Origin: JBCCAG01 sp050331115
GTDB taxonomy: Bacteria; Cyanobacteriota; Cyanobacteriia; CAKZMO01
NCBI GenBank assembly: GCA_050331115.1
Contig: JBHJHD010000019.1
Location: 62,001 to 126,000, forward strand
DNA: 64,000 bases
Direction: 5' to 3'
This document shows positions 51,316 to 60,500 of the stretch, piece by piece. Each line of letters starts with the position of its first letter. The first letter of the stretch is position 1. The notes below the pieces were generated by a model that did not search any database, was not told the origin of the DNA, and worked only from the letters and a program-made list of their open reading frames with translations. A program made the translations under genes and the position numbers.

Positions 51316-52890
51316 TTACAGCCTGCAAAAGCGGCGATCGCCGTCTCGTGCCGGGTCCTGCCAAGAATAGGCAAAATGGCTGACGGTCTGGATCTGGGGC
51401 ATCGCCTGGCGAATAGCGCTCATCTGCGCCTCTAGCGGGGGGTGACTCTGCAGCGTTCGGCCCCAGGCCCCCGCCAGCACTGGCATTACCCCCGTCGCCG
51501 AGGGAGACTGGTCCAAAACCCGCTGAATCTTGGAGAGAACACAGCTGGCGTCACCGCAGACGCCGTAGGCCATGGGGTGCCACTCCATCGATGTGGGAAA
51601 GCGATCCCAGGGCTGCAGCCGCGAATCGTAGCCCTGGCTCACCGCCGCGTTGGCGTTGGGAAAGAAAACCGCCCCAGTGGGCAGTCCGGCCCGCTCTGCC
51701 GCCAGCCGCGCCACCGCCAGAAAATCGAGCACGCCCTGGGTCGCATGGCCGACGCTCAAGTCCCAAAGGGCCTGCTGCAGCATTGGGGTCAGCTCATTGG
51801 CCTCTAGTTCCACAGCGTTGTCGGGAAGCGTCTGCCCTTGCCACTGGGGCAGCAGGTCGTCGGGGAACTGTTCCTGAACGGCGTTCAGATCGCCTACGGT
51901 AACGTAGCCCTGGCCCAGGAATTTCTCAATCAGCGCCCTGCCGCTGGGGTTAAGCGATCGCTCTAGCAGGGCACCGCGCGCCGCATCCCCGTAAATCCAT
52001 AGGTCCTGAACCCGGCTGGCGACCGACTCGCCCCCAAATCCGCGCGGGTAGCGCACGTAGTCAAACAGCATACCGTCCGGCTGCCGCTGGGCTACAGCCT
52101 GGGCCATCCAGTAGTAGTCCTGCTTCGCCTTCAGATTATAGGGGTCGATGAATACTTCCTCTGAGCTATTGGCGTCGGTAAACTCGCGGCGGGCTTCCTC
52201 GAAAGCGGTGATGCTGGTCTGCCCCCGGCCGTTGCGGGCCAAGATATCCTCGTGGACGGTGGCGTAGGAGTAGCCGAAGTTCATCGTAAACATCCAGGCA
52301 TAGACCTTTAGGCCCCGCTCGTGGCCCTTACTGATGGTCTCCGCCAGTAGGTCAGCGCTCTCGTAGCCGGGGTTGCGCACGACCGACGGCCAGGCGGTAT
52401 CGTTGCTGGCCATGGGGAGCAGTACTTGACCGTTGTAAAACGCCTCTAGATAAACCTGGTTGTAGCCCAGATCGACAATGTGGTCGAGCACCTCATCCAC
52501 GACGCCGGGGCGGACGTCACAAGGGTAGAGCCGCAGCCAAATCGCCTGCTGCTTAGGCCAGGCCTGGGCGCGGCAGCGCTGTAGGTCGTCAGCGCTTTGC
52601 GCTAGTGCGGTGCTATAGCTCTGCTGCGCTCCCGGATCGCCGGAGAGGGCCGCCTGCCGAAGCGTGTCTTTGGCGGTGGGGTCTACCGTGCTGTGGCAGT
52701 AGGGCGCAGTGCGTCCCTGGACAGGGCGAATATCAAACCGGAGCACTGCGCCAAAGGCCATTAAGGCGGCGAGCAAAATCACTGCGGGCCGCCTGAGATG
52801 GCGCCAGGAAACGTGACGCCAAGAGAGATAGCGCCAAGAAAAATGACGCCAAAGTCTCTGCTTTAACTGATTAAACGCCCTATTGCCCAT
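51316..52890 (-). CDS. GHL10-family (DUF187) glycoside hydrolase-like protein
   Basis: The protein has an N-terminal signal anchor and a (beta/alpha)8-type domain with the family motif LFDYVRYPRGF and the region VYAWMFTMNFGYSYAT. Relatives are predicted to act on cell-envelope or external polysaccharides. The best start is ATG 52890; a longer frame (to 53046) would overlap mutY. Between residues about 5 and 40 a 5-residue unit (WRHxS) is repeated about four times through a 15-bp DNA repeat, giving a basic Trp/Arg/His-rich leader. Confidence 0.82.
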   Translation of the reverse strand: MGNRAFNQLKQRLWRHFSWRYLSWRHVSWRHLRRPAVILLAALMAFGAVLRFDIRPVQGRTAPYCHSTVDPTAKDTLRQAALSGDPGAQQSYSTALAQSADDLQRCRAQAWPKQQAIWLRLYPCDVRPGVVDEVLDHIVDLGYNQVYLEAFYNGQVLLPMASNDTAWPSVVRNPGYESADLLAETISKGHERGLKVYAWMFTMNFGYSYATVHEDILARNGRGQTSITAFEEARREFTDANSSEEVFIDPYNLKAKQDYYWMAQAVAQRQPDGMLFDYVRYPRGFGGESVASRVQDLWIYGDAARGALLERSLNPSGRALIEKFLGQGYVTVGDLNAVQEQFPDDLLPQWQGQTLPDNAVELEANELTPMLQQALWDLSVGHATQGVLDFLAVARLAAERAGLPTGAVFFPNANAAVSQGYDSRLQPWDRFPTSMEWHPMAYGVCGDASCVLSKIQRVLDQSPSATGVMPVLAGAWGRTLQSHPPLEAQMSAIRQAMPQIQTVSHFAYSWQDPARDGDRRFCRL

Positions 52891-52984
52891 ATCTCTCCCG
52901 CAAAACATCGCGATCGCCCGCTTCGATATTCGTTGACTCAACCCTATAATCCGACAAAATTTTAAACCAAGCCTGAGTCTCCCA

Positions 52985-54112
52985 TTAGCTTTGTGGCTCA
53001 TTTTGGAGCTGACTCTGCCACCGGGGGGAGCTGAGAATTGCCTCAATGATGCGCTGATTGGCCGTGGGAAAGGGGTATTGACTCAGCTCTGGGGGCGCAA
53101 CCCAGCGCACCTCGTCAGACGCTAGGGGCTTGGGCTCGCCGGAGAGCTGTTGGCAGTGATGTACCGCTAGCGTCACCTTAAAGTGGGTGTAGGCGTGGTC
53201 GATGGTAATCAGATGGTCCCCCACCGCAATGTCGATGTCTAGCTCTTCGCGAATTTCCCGCTTGATGCAGTCGGCGATCGTCTCTCCCGCCTCCAGCTTG
53301 CCGCCGGGGAATTCCCACAGCCCCCCCAGCAGTCCCTCGGGCCGGCGGCGATCGATGAGGACTTGGCGCTGGGCGTTCCAAATCACGGCGACGCCAATGT
53401 GCTTGTGGGGAATGGGGGGCCGCGATTCGCTCATGGGTACCTCCAGCTGTCGGTTGAGGTGAAAGGCTTGGCAATCGGGCTTCCAGGGGCACTGCAGGCA
53501 AGCCGGACGGCGGCGATCGCACACCGTCGCCCCCAGGTCCATCAGCGCCTGGTTGAAGTCTCGGGGACGCTCTGGGTCGAGCAGGGTCTGGGACGCGTCC
53601 CACAGCAGCGCCAGCTCGCGGCTCGGCGGGGACTCTATCGCCAGCAGCCGGGCCAGGATGCGCTTTACGTTGCCGTCGAGGATAGGGACACAGCGGTTGA
53701 AGGCGGCGCTGAGGATACCGCCCGCCGTGGTGCGCCCAACGCCCGGCAGGGCCATGGCGGCCTCTAAATCTTTAGGAAATGCGCCATGGTGATGATCAAC
53801 GACCTTCTGGGCCGCCCGGTGTAGGTTGCGGGCTCTAGCGTAGTAGCCCAGCCCTTCCCACAGCTTTAGCACCGTCTGCAGGTCGGCTTGGGCCAGCGCG
53901 TCAACCGTGGGAAACGCCGTCAGCCACCGCCGGTAGTAGGGGATCACCGTCTTCACCTGGGTCTGCTGAAGCATAACCTCAGAGATCCAGATGGGATAGG
54001 GGTCTTGGGTTTGCCGCCAGGGAAGCTGCCGACCCGACGCCTCGTACCAATCGAGCAGCGATCGCCTCAGCCGCGGGGCAGCGGCCTCTAGGTTAACGCT
54101 ACTGGACGGCAT
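52985..54112 (-). CDS. mutY: A/G-specific adenine DNA glycosylase
   Basis: MutY removes adenine mispaired with 8-oxoguanine. The protein has a helix-hairpin-helix with catalytic Asp (ALPGVGRTTAGG and VPILDGNVKRI), the Fe-S loop (Cys in CDRRRPACLQCPWKPDC) and a C-terminal NUDIX-type domain with the box GGKLEAGETIADCIKREIRE (about 270). At 375 residues it is full length. It overlaps the end of pilC by 14 bp, so it is part of the pil run. Confidence 0.96.
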   Translation of the reverse strand: MPSSSVNLEAAAPRLRRSLLDWYEASGRQLPWRQTQDPYPIWISEVMLQQTQVKTVIPYYRRWLTAFPTVDALAQADLQTVLKLWEGLGYYARARNLHRAAQKVVDHHHGAFPKDLEAAMALPGVGRTTAGGILSAAFNRCVPILDGNVKRILARLLAIESPPSRELALLWDASQTLLDPERPRDFNQALMDLGATVCDRRRPACLQCPWKPDCQAFHLNRQLEVPMSESRPPIPHKHIGVAVIWNAQRQVLIDRRRPEGLLGGLWEFPGGKLEAGETIADCIKREIREELDIDIAVGDHLITIDHAYTHFKVTLAVHHCQQLSGEPKPLASDEVRWVAPPELSQYPFPTANQRIIEAILSSPRWQSQLQNEPQS

Positions 54113-55328
54113 CCATGACGCGGAAGATGGGCAGGTACATGGCGACCAGAATCGAGCCGACCATGCCCCCCAGCACCAAAATCATGATGGGCTCCATAAT
54201 TGAGGTTAGGGCTTTGACCGCCTGCTCCACCTCGTCCTCATAGAAATCGGCCACCTTCATGAGCATGGTGTCTAGTTCCCCGGTTTCCTCACCGATGTTG
54301 ATCATCTGGATCGCCATCGGGGGAAACACTTTTTCCTGCTGCAGCGCCAGGCTGATGACGCCGCCGGTCTGAATTTTCTGTCGGGCGACCTCAATGGCGT
54401 TGGAGATCACCTGGTTGCCCGTGGTGTCGCGCACAATTTCAAGGGAGGTGAGAATCGGCACACCGGAGCGCGACAGCGCGCCAAAGGTGCGGCAAAAGCG
54501 AGCGACGGCGGTCTTTTGAATTAGGTCGCCAAACAGCGGCAGCCGGAGCAGCAGTCGGTCTACGGTCTCCCGGCCGATGCGGGTGGAATAGTACTGCCGA
54601 AAGGCAAACGCCAGCACGAGAATGAACACCAGGAGCCCCAGCACCAGAACTGGGTTCCGCAGAAAGTCGCTGATGTTGAGCATGAACTGCGTAAACGCCG
54701 GTAGCTCAGCGTCGAGCTGCGCGAAAATATCGGCAAAGGTGGGCAGCAGAAACACCGTCATCCCCAAGAAAACGGCGATCGCAATCACCGCAACGGCGAT
54801 GGGGTAGGTCATGGCCGACTTAATCTGGTTGTTGAGCCGCGCCATATCCTCGAGCAGCTTAGAGAGGCGATTCATCACCTCGTCTAGAACGCCGCCCACC
54901 TCACCGGCCTGCACCATGCTGACGTATAGATTATCGAAGCACTGGGGGTGCTTCGTCATTGAGTCGGCCAGCGTCGTGCCCTGCTGCACATCGATATTGA
55001 CGTCCTGCAGCGCGGCCTTAAATTTAGGGTTGGTGGTTTGATCCGCTAATATTCCTAACCCTCTGACTACGGCGACGCCGGCATTAATCAGCACCGCAAA
55101 CTGACGGGAGAAGACCGCCTTGTCCTTAACGCTGACCCGCGTCAGCGCCTTTGAAATGTTTTTGAAGCTGAGGTTATTTAGGCTAAAGTCCCTAGCCTCT
55201 TTAAGGTCCTGGACAAACAGGCCTCGGTCCCGCAAAATGCCCCTGGCTTCTCCAGCAGAGGTCGCTGGCACCTTTAGGCGACGAAAGTTGCCCCGGGAAT
55301 CTCTGGCTTGCACAGTGTAGGTTGGCAT
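54099..55328 (-). CDS. pilC: Type IV pilus inner-membrane platform protein PilC
   Basis: PilC couples the ATPases to pilin assembly in the inner membrane. It has two GspF domains (about 70-195 and 270-395) and three long hydrophobic segments (about 165-190, 215-240 and 380-402). The motif FSRQFAVLINAGVAV is typical. It is third in the reverse-strand order pilB, pilT, pilC and is followed by mutY. In cyanobacteria the machine drives phototactic movement and DNA uptake. Confidence 0.95.
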   Translation of the reverse strand: MPTYTVQARDSRGNFRRLKVPATSAGEARGILRDRGLFVQDLKEARDFSLNNLSFKNISKALTRVSVKDKAVFSRQFAVLINAGVAVVRGLGILADQTTNPKFKAALQDVNIDVQQGTTLADSMTKHPQCFDNLYVSMVQAGEVGGVLDEVMNRLSKLLEDMARLNNQIKSAMTYPIAVAVIAIAVFLGMTVFLLPTFADIFAQLDAELPAFTQFMLNISDFLRNPVLVLGLLVFILVLAFAFRQYYSTRIGRETVDRLLLRLPLFGDLIQKTAVARFCRTFGALSRSGVPILTSLEIVRDTTGNQVISNAIEVARQKIQTGGVISLALQQEKVFPPMAIQMINIGEETGELDTMLMKVADFYEDEVEQAVKALTSIMEPIMILVLGGMVGSILVAMYLPIFRVMDAVQ

Positions 55329-55465
55329 GGCGATGTCCTCTCACGAAATAATGCAGTATGGGTCAGACAGGTTGGTTTGGCATCTATGCCGATTATCTAT
55401 GCCGATCGCCTTACGTCGATTCAGCCCCTATGGCTAGCGGCATTTAGGCCTAGCAGCATTTAGGC

Positions 55466-56587
55466 CTAGCGGCGAGCGGCGGTCGCGTAGGGACCGGACT
55501 TCACGGCCTTACCGCCGCCGATGAGCCGCTGCATTTCATCGGGCTTTGAGGTCTTGGACATCGCCGCATCGAAGGAAATGGCACCGGACTTGTAGAGGTC
55601 GGCCAGCACCCGCTCCAGCGTGCGCATGCCTAGGCTGCCGCCGGTCTGGATTGCCGAGTAGATTTGCGACGTCTTGCCCTCTCGAATTAAGTTGGCGATC
55701 GCCGGGGTGACCACCATGGTTTCCTGAGCCATGACGCGGCTGAACTCGCCGGGCTTGGTCTTCGCCCGAGGGAGCAGGGTTTGGCTGAACACCGCCACAA
55801 GCGAGTTAGACAGCTGGACTCGCACCTGGGTCTGCTTGTCCGCTGGAAAGACGTCGATCATTCGGTCGACGGTCTGGGCCGCGGAGCTCGTATGTAGGGT
55901 GCCGAAAACGAGATGACCGGTTTCCGCCGCCGTGATCGCCAGGGAAATGGTCTCTAGGTCCCGCAGCTCTCCCACCAGGATAATGTCCGGATCTTCCCGC
56001 AGAGCCGAGCGCAGGGCGTTGGAAAAGCTCTTGGTATCCTCCCCGAGCTGCCGCTGGTGAATCAGGCTTTTTACGGGGCCGTAGACAAACTCAATCGGGT
56101 CTTCAATGGTGAGGATATGCTCAGCCCGAGTTCGGTTGATGAGGTCGATCATCGCCGCCAGGGTGGTGGTCTTGCCGGAGCCCGTCGGCCCGGTGACCAG
56201 GATCAAGCCGCGGGGCTTCTCGGCCATCTCCCGCACCACGTCGGGCAGGCCCAGTTTTTCAAAGCTAGGGATGTTGGAGCTGAGGGCCCGCAGGCAGGCC
56301 GCGTAGGTGCCCCGATCTTTGTAGACATTGACGCGAAAGCGGGCCAGCCCTTTGACGCCGTAGGAGCAGTCCAGCTCCCAAGTCTGCTCGAGGGTTTTGC
56401 GCTGGGTGTTGTTGAGCATGCTGAAGATCAGCCGCTGGCACTGCTCTGAGGTTAGGGGCTCGTCTCCCACCGGCGTCAGCTTGCCCCCGATGCGGAAGTA
56501 GGGCGGAACGCCGGCCGACAGGTGGAGGTCGGAGCCGCCCATTTCCACCAGCTGCTCCATCAAGTCTTCAATCATCAGGTCCATCAT
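55466..56587 (-). CDS. pilT: Type IV pilus retraction ATPase PilT
   Basis: PilT hydrolyses ATP to pull pili back. The sequence has an N-terminal domain (DLHLSAGVPPYFRIGGKL), Walker A (TGPTGSGKTTTLAAM), the Asp box (ALREDPDIILVGELRD) and the typical C-terminal helix region. The ATG at 56587 (MMDLMIEDLMEQ) is chosen; an in-frame upstream start gives a basic unconserved leader. The spacer to pilB contains a 13-bp tandem repeat. Confidence 0.95.
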   Translation of the reverse strand: MMDLMIEDLMEQLVEMGGSDLHLSAGVPPYFRIGGKLTPVGDEPLTSEQCQRLIFSMLNNTQRKTLEQTWELDCSYGVKGLARFRVNVYKDRGTYAACLRALSSNIPSFEKLGLPDVVREMAEKPRGLILVTGPTGSGKTTTLAAMIDLINRTRAEHILTIEDPIEFVYGPVKSLIHQRQLGEDTKSFSNALRSALREDPDIILVGELRDLETISLAITAAETGHLVFGTLHTSSAAQTVDRMIDVFPADKQTQVRVQLSNSLVAVFSQTLLPRAKTKPGEFSRVMAQETMVVTPAIANLIREGKTSQIYSAIQTGGSLGMRTLERVLADLYKSGAISFDAAMSKTSKPDEMQRLIGGGKAVKSGPYATAARR

Positions 56588-56656
56588 GATGCGATCGCTC
56601 CTAAAAGTCCTAAAAGTAAGGTGAACGGCCCAAGAGCAGGCCAAGCTATTGCTAAA

Positions 56657-56707
56657 GTGCGGGGCCAGAGTGCGGGGCCAGAGTGCAGGGCCAGAGTGCG
56701 GGGCCAG
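56657..56707. repeat. 13-bp tandem repeat between pilB and pilT
   Basis: GTGCGGGGCCAGA occurs about four times with starts at 56657, 56670, 56683 and 56696 (third copy has one change). It lies between pilB and pilT, 5' of the pilT start. Confidence 0.9.
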
Positions 56708-56716
56708 GCCGGGACG

Positions 56717-58741
56717 CTAGCCATCGTGGAATCGGGGTGTCGTGCAGTATGGGCATTGGGACCACTCGGGCTGAAGCGCCGCCTCGCACACCCGGCAGAC
56801 CAAAGATGCCTTGCGCCGCGCTTTCAGTTCAGCCTCCAGTCCCGAGTCAGTGAGGGTGACCCGCTCCACCTCTTCAAAGGTCGTCATCCCCTGGCGCACG
56901 AGCTCCAGGCTGTAGGCGAGCAGGGTTTTCATCCCCTCTTCAGTCGCCACCTCTTTGATGCGCTCCGTCGGCGCTCCGTCGGTAATCAGCGTTTCGATGG
57001 TCTCGTTCATGCGCATCACTTCGTAGACGCCGCAGCGCCCCTTGTAGCCTGAACCACCGCACTTAGAGCACAGCTCGCTGCTCTCCTGGGCCGCCTGGAT
57101 CTGCTCAACGCTGAGCACGTTGGCCCAGTAGAAAGTGCGCTCTAGGTCTACCGTGTCCGAAATGCCGAACCGAGAGAGCTCTTCGCGGTTAGGGCTGTAG
57201 GGCTGTCGGCATTTGTCGCACACGCGCCGCACAAGGCGCTGCGCTAGGATGCCGATCAGCGAGCCCGACAGCATGAACGACTCCACACCCATCTCGTCTA
57301 GCCGGGCGATCGCGCTGGCGGCGTCGTTGGTGTGCAGCGTGGTCATCACCAGGTGCCCCGTCAAGGCCGCTTCAATTGCGGTTTTAGCCGTCTCTTTGTC
57401 GCGGGTCTCACCTACCAGAATTACGTCCGGGTCCTGCCGCAGAAAGGAGCGCAAAATCGAGGCGAAGTCGATGCCCTTCTCGCGGATCACCTGCACTTGG
57501 GTAATGCCGGGTAGCGAGTACTCAATGGGATCTTCAACGGTGTTGATGTTGACTTCCGGGGTGTTGCGCTCGGCGAGGGCCGAATATAGCGTCGTCGTTT
57601 TGCCCGAACCGGTTGGCCCCGTCACCAAAATCAAGCCAAAGGGACGGCTGACCATCTCCTTGACCATCTGCAGGGTGGGGGGATCGGTAATCAGGGCGTC
57701 TAGACCAAACTGGGTTGACGAGTTGTCTAAAATCCGCAGACACACCTTTTCGCCGTAGCGGCTGGGGATTGTGCTGACGCGAAAGTCGATTACACGGCTG
57801 TCGAAGCGGCGGCGTATACGCCCGTCTTGGGGAATGCGCCGCTCCGCGATGTCGAGGTTGGCCATAATCTTGAGGCGGGCCGTTACAGAGGGCACAATCT
57901 TCTTGGGCAGAGGCTCAAAGGCCTCTCGCAAGACGCCGTCCTTGCGGTAGCGGACCCGCAGCGAGTCCTCCTGGGGCTCAACGTGGATGTCTGAGACGTC
58001 GCCCTGCAGCGCCTTGATCAGCATCTTATTGACGAGCGAAATAATCGGGGCCGCCTCGGCATCCTGAAGGGCGCTGTCAAGATTGGCCTCCATGTCGTCG
58101 GGCGCTTCTTCGAGATCGAGGTAGTCTAGGCCCTCAATGTCGGAGCGTACGTCTACCCGAGACTCCTGCTCTATCTTCTTCTCGCGCTCAACCTTTTCAT
58201 CGAGGTACTGCGACATCAGCCGCTGGTAGTCATCGGGGGTGATCACCATGCGCTGTAGGGCGAGGCCCTGGGGCCGCAGAATGCGGTTGAGGTCGTCTTG
58301 GGCCGCGAGATCGTCGGGATCGACCATCGCAACTAGGACTGACGGCGGCTCGGTTTGGTTGCGCGATAGCGGAATAAGCTGGTAGCGGCGACAGGTGTCT
58401 ACCGGAATTAAGCCGTCGATGAGCTGGCCGACGTGAGTGGTGGGAATCTCGCTGAGCTCAGGATCAAGCGACTCAACCCCGAAAAGAATTTTGAGCTCGA
58501 ACAGCTGCTGCTTTTTGTACTGTCGCAGCAGATCGGGCGGCAGATTCTTCCCCGTCAGGGTTTCGAGAACGTCGGTTAGCGGTCGCCCCGATTTACGACT
58601 CTCGACAAGCGCCTGCTGCATCTGCTCGGAATCGATGTAGCCAGCCTGAACGAGCTTGTTGCCAAACGGCGAAAAGTCTTGTCGAACGACGAGCGCATTT
58701 CTTTGTGAAGATGCGCGTCTTTGTGACGAAGAATTAGCCAT
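56717..58741 (-). CDS. pilB: Type IV pilus extension ATPase PilB
   Basis: PilB powers pilus polymerisation. It has an N-terminal MshEN-like region, Walker A (TGPTGSGKTTTLYSAL), the Asp box (FLRQDPDVILVGETRD) and the tetra-Cys zinc motif with CDKC and CSKCGGSG. At the C-terminus a second zinc-ribbon-like segment (Cys 649, 652, 663, 666) follows the normal GspE domain. In Synechocystis the C-terminus of PilB1 binds Hfq, so this tail could be a similar docking site. Confidence 0.95.
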   Translation of the reverse strand: MANSSSQRRASSQRNALVVRQDFSPFGNKLVQAGYIDSEQMQQALVESRKSGRPLTDVLETLTGKNLPPDLLRQYKKQQLFELKILFGVESLDPELSEIPTTHVGQLIDGLIPVDTCRRYQLIPLSRNQTEPPSVLVAMVDPDDLAAQDDLNRILRPQGLALQRMVITPDDYQRLMSQYLDEKVEREKKIEQESRVDVRSDIEGLDYLDLEEAPDDMEANLDSALQDAEAAPIISLVNKMLIKALQGDVSDIHVEPQEDSLRVRYRKDGVLREAFEPLPKKIVPSVTARLKIMANLDIAERRIPQDGRIRRRFDSRVIDFRVSTIPSRYGEKVCLRILDNSSTQFGLDALITDPPTLQMVKEMVSRPFGLILVTGPTGSGKTTTLYSALAERNTPEVNINTVEDPIEYSLPGITQVQVIREKGIDFASILRSFLRQDPDVILVGETRDKETAKTAIEAALTGHLVMTTLHTNDAASAIARLDEMGVESFMLSGSLIGILAQRLVRRVCDKCRQPYSPNREELSRFGISDTVDLERTFYWANVLSVEQIQAAQESSELCSKCGGSGYKGRCGVYEVMRMNETIETLITDGAPTERIKEVATEEGMKTLLAYSLELVRQGMTTFEEVERVTLTDSGLEAELKARRKASLVCRVCEAALQPEWSQCPYCTTPRFHDG

Positions 58742-59424
58742 AGCTGCTGCATTAATCCTTGAACTGTACTAATCTGCTCAGATCCATCCGGCCGAAGCGG
58801 CGCGGCTTAGCGGTTTACACTAGCCGGGCGACAGGGCTAGGAGACGCCGCGCCGCCAAACCCAATTGCCCCCGGAGATTGCCCCAGAATGTGCCCTCCAG
58901 AAGCGCTCTAAAATCACCGCCGCCGAAAGGCTGCCACAATCCACCATCACACCGAAACCAGATGCCCTATTGAACGCATCGGTTTCCAATCACATCCACT
59001 GCGGCGACCCTGGCGCGATAACCCTGGCGCAGCGATAACCTGACGCAGCTATGGCCGTCTGCGGATGCCGTTGCGGTCAACCGCTAGCAACCGTCCCTAG
59101 AGGGTCGCAGTACAGACAGGCCCATCACATGTCTGTAATCTTACCCAATAACTACGGTTAGGCCTACAGGGACTAATCTTAAAAATATTGGTAGCGGGAT
59201 GGAGCAGCGACTCTACGAGGGTATTTTAGGCAAATCATAGGTCCAATCTATGCATCTGCGACCGATTTGGACCTGATTTCACATTTCTTAAAGGTTATGC
59301 TGGGATGACATGGTGATTTATAGGCTGCACCGTTTCGGATTGCCGTACAGGTTTCCCCTAACCCGCCTGCCTAGCTGTAAAGTAAAACTGTCTATATAGA
59401 GTTGAATTTTGACGCCAACGGTTC
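58742..59424. other. Intergenic region pilB / grpE
   Basis: About 680 bp separate divergent pilB and grpE. It has a degenerate repeat (GCGATAACCCTGGCGC-like, 59004-59049) and an AT-rich part (59130-59420) with the likely grpE promoter. No CIRCE element (TTAGCACTC-N9-GAGTGCTAA) was seen. No gene is supported. Confidence 0.5.
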
Positions 59425-60135
59425 ATGATGATTGAAGACGAAAAGCCTATTGAAGAGCAGGAGTCCCAGCAGGGTGACGCTAGCGACGCGAGCCAGACGG
59501 TTTCTGAAGACGGACCGACGCTAGACGAGATAGATCTAGACCTCGCTGAGAATGAGTCTGACGAGTCTCCCTCAGGTCAGGCGCAGGACGAATCGCTGGG
59601 CGAACCCGAGGCCGGTGATGGCGAGCCGATGTCTGCTGCGGCGCTGCAGCAGGAAGTCGAGCGCCTGCGGGCCCAGCTTGACGATCGAATGACTCAGTAC
59701 ATGCGCATTGCTGCGGATTTTGAGAACTTTCGCAAGCGGACGCAGAAAGAGAAGCAAGAGCAAGACGTTCAAGTCAAATGCGCAACTATCTCTGAGATGC
59801 TGTCCGTAATTGACAATTTTGAGCGGGCACGATCGCAGATCAAGCCTCAGACCGACGGCGAGATGACGATTCACAAGAGCTATCAGGGGGTCTATAAGCA
59901 GCTCGTGGACGCGCTCAAAAAGCTCGGCGTCTCACCGATGCGGGCGGAAGGCGAGCAGTTTGACCCTAACCTGCATGAGGCCGTTATGCGCGAGCCGACG
60001 TCTGAGCATGAGGACGGCATCGTCATTGAGCAGCTCATGCGGGGCTATGTACTGGGCGATCGCGTGCTCCGCCACGCCATGGTGAAAGTGGCGACCTCTG
60101 ACGGGGTAGCCGCTGCTGATGAAGCGGGCGCGTAG
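59425..60135 (+). CDS. grpE: Nucleotide exchange factor GrpE
   Basis: GrpE releases ADP from DnaK. The protein has an acidic disordered N-terminus (about 1-75), a long helical part (AALQQEVERLRAQLDDRMTQ, then RIAADFENFRKRTQKEK) and the C-terminal beta domain ending near VLRHAMVKVA. At 236 residues it is typical for cyanobacteria. A second ATG lies at 59428. It is 365 bp upstream of dnaK. Confidence 0.96.
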   Translation: MMIEDEKPIEEQESQQGDASDASQTVSEDGPTLDEIDLDLAENESDESPSGQAQDESLGEPEAGDGEPMSAAALQQEVERLRAQLDDRMTQYMRIAADFENFRKRTQKEKQEQDVQVKCATISEMLSVIDNFERARSQIKPQTDGEMTIHKSYQGVYKQLVDALKKLGVSPMRAEGEQFDPNLHEAVMREPTSEHEDGIVIEQLMRGYVLGDRVLRHAMVKVATSDGVAAADEAGA

Positions 60136-60500
60136 GCCCCTCTGCGCAGAAGACCTCAGCACAAAAGCTCTTGGCTAGCGGTCCTTTGCTGTTGTTGACG
60201 GGCTGTTGACGGGCTGTTGACTCCGCCAACTTTGTGGGCAATTCTAAAAAGCGAGCATATTTAGGTGGCTATTTCGGCTGCTCTCTCGGGACAGGTCTTT
60301 CAAGTTGAGGCCTTCTGCCGCTAGCGATTTCTTGCTGATGTCGGCTATGGTGGTTCAAACGGCAGCATTGACGCATTGCTTGAATTTGACTTTGATCTAG
60401 CCGGGGTCTTCAACCATATCAACCCTGATCAAAAGGTCAGTGGCTGAATAATAGCTAAAGTTAAGAGCTTCTATACAAACCGCATTCATAGCCGCTGATT
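60136..60500. other. Intergenic region grpE / dnaK
   Basis: The 365-bp spacer contains a GGGCTGTTGAC repeat with an 11-bp period (60191-60221), and AT-rich DNA before dnaK. It probably carries a separate dnaK promoter. I saw no CIRCE, ORF or terminator. Confidence 0.45.

Noticed and set aside
59130..59424. Search for a CIRCE heat-shock operator before grpE
   Set aside because: No TTAGCACTC/GAGTGCTAA pair was found here or before dnaK.
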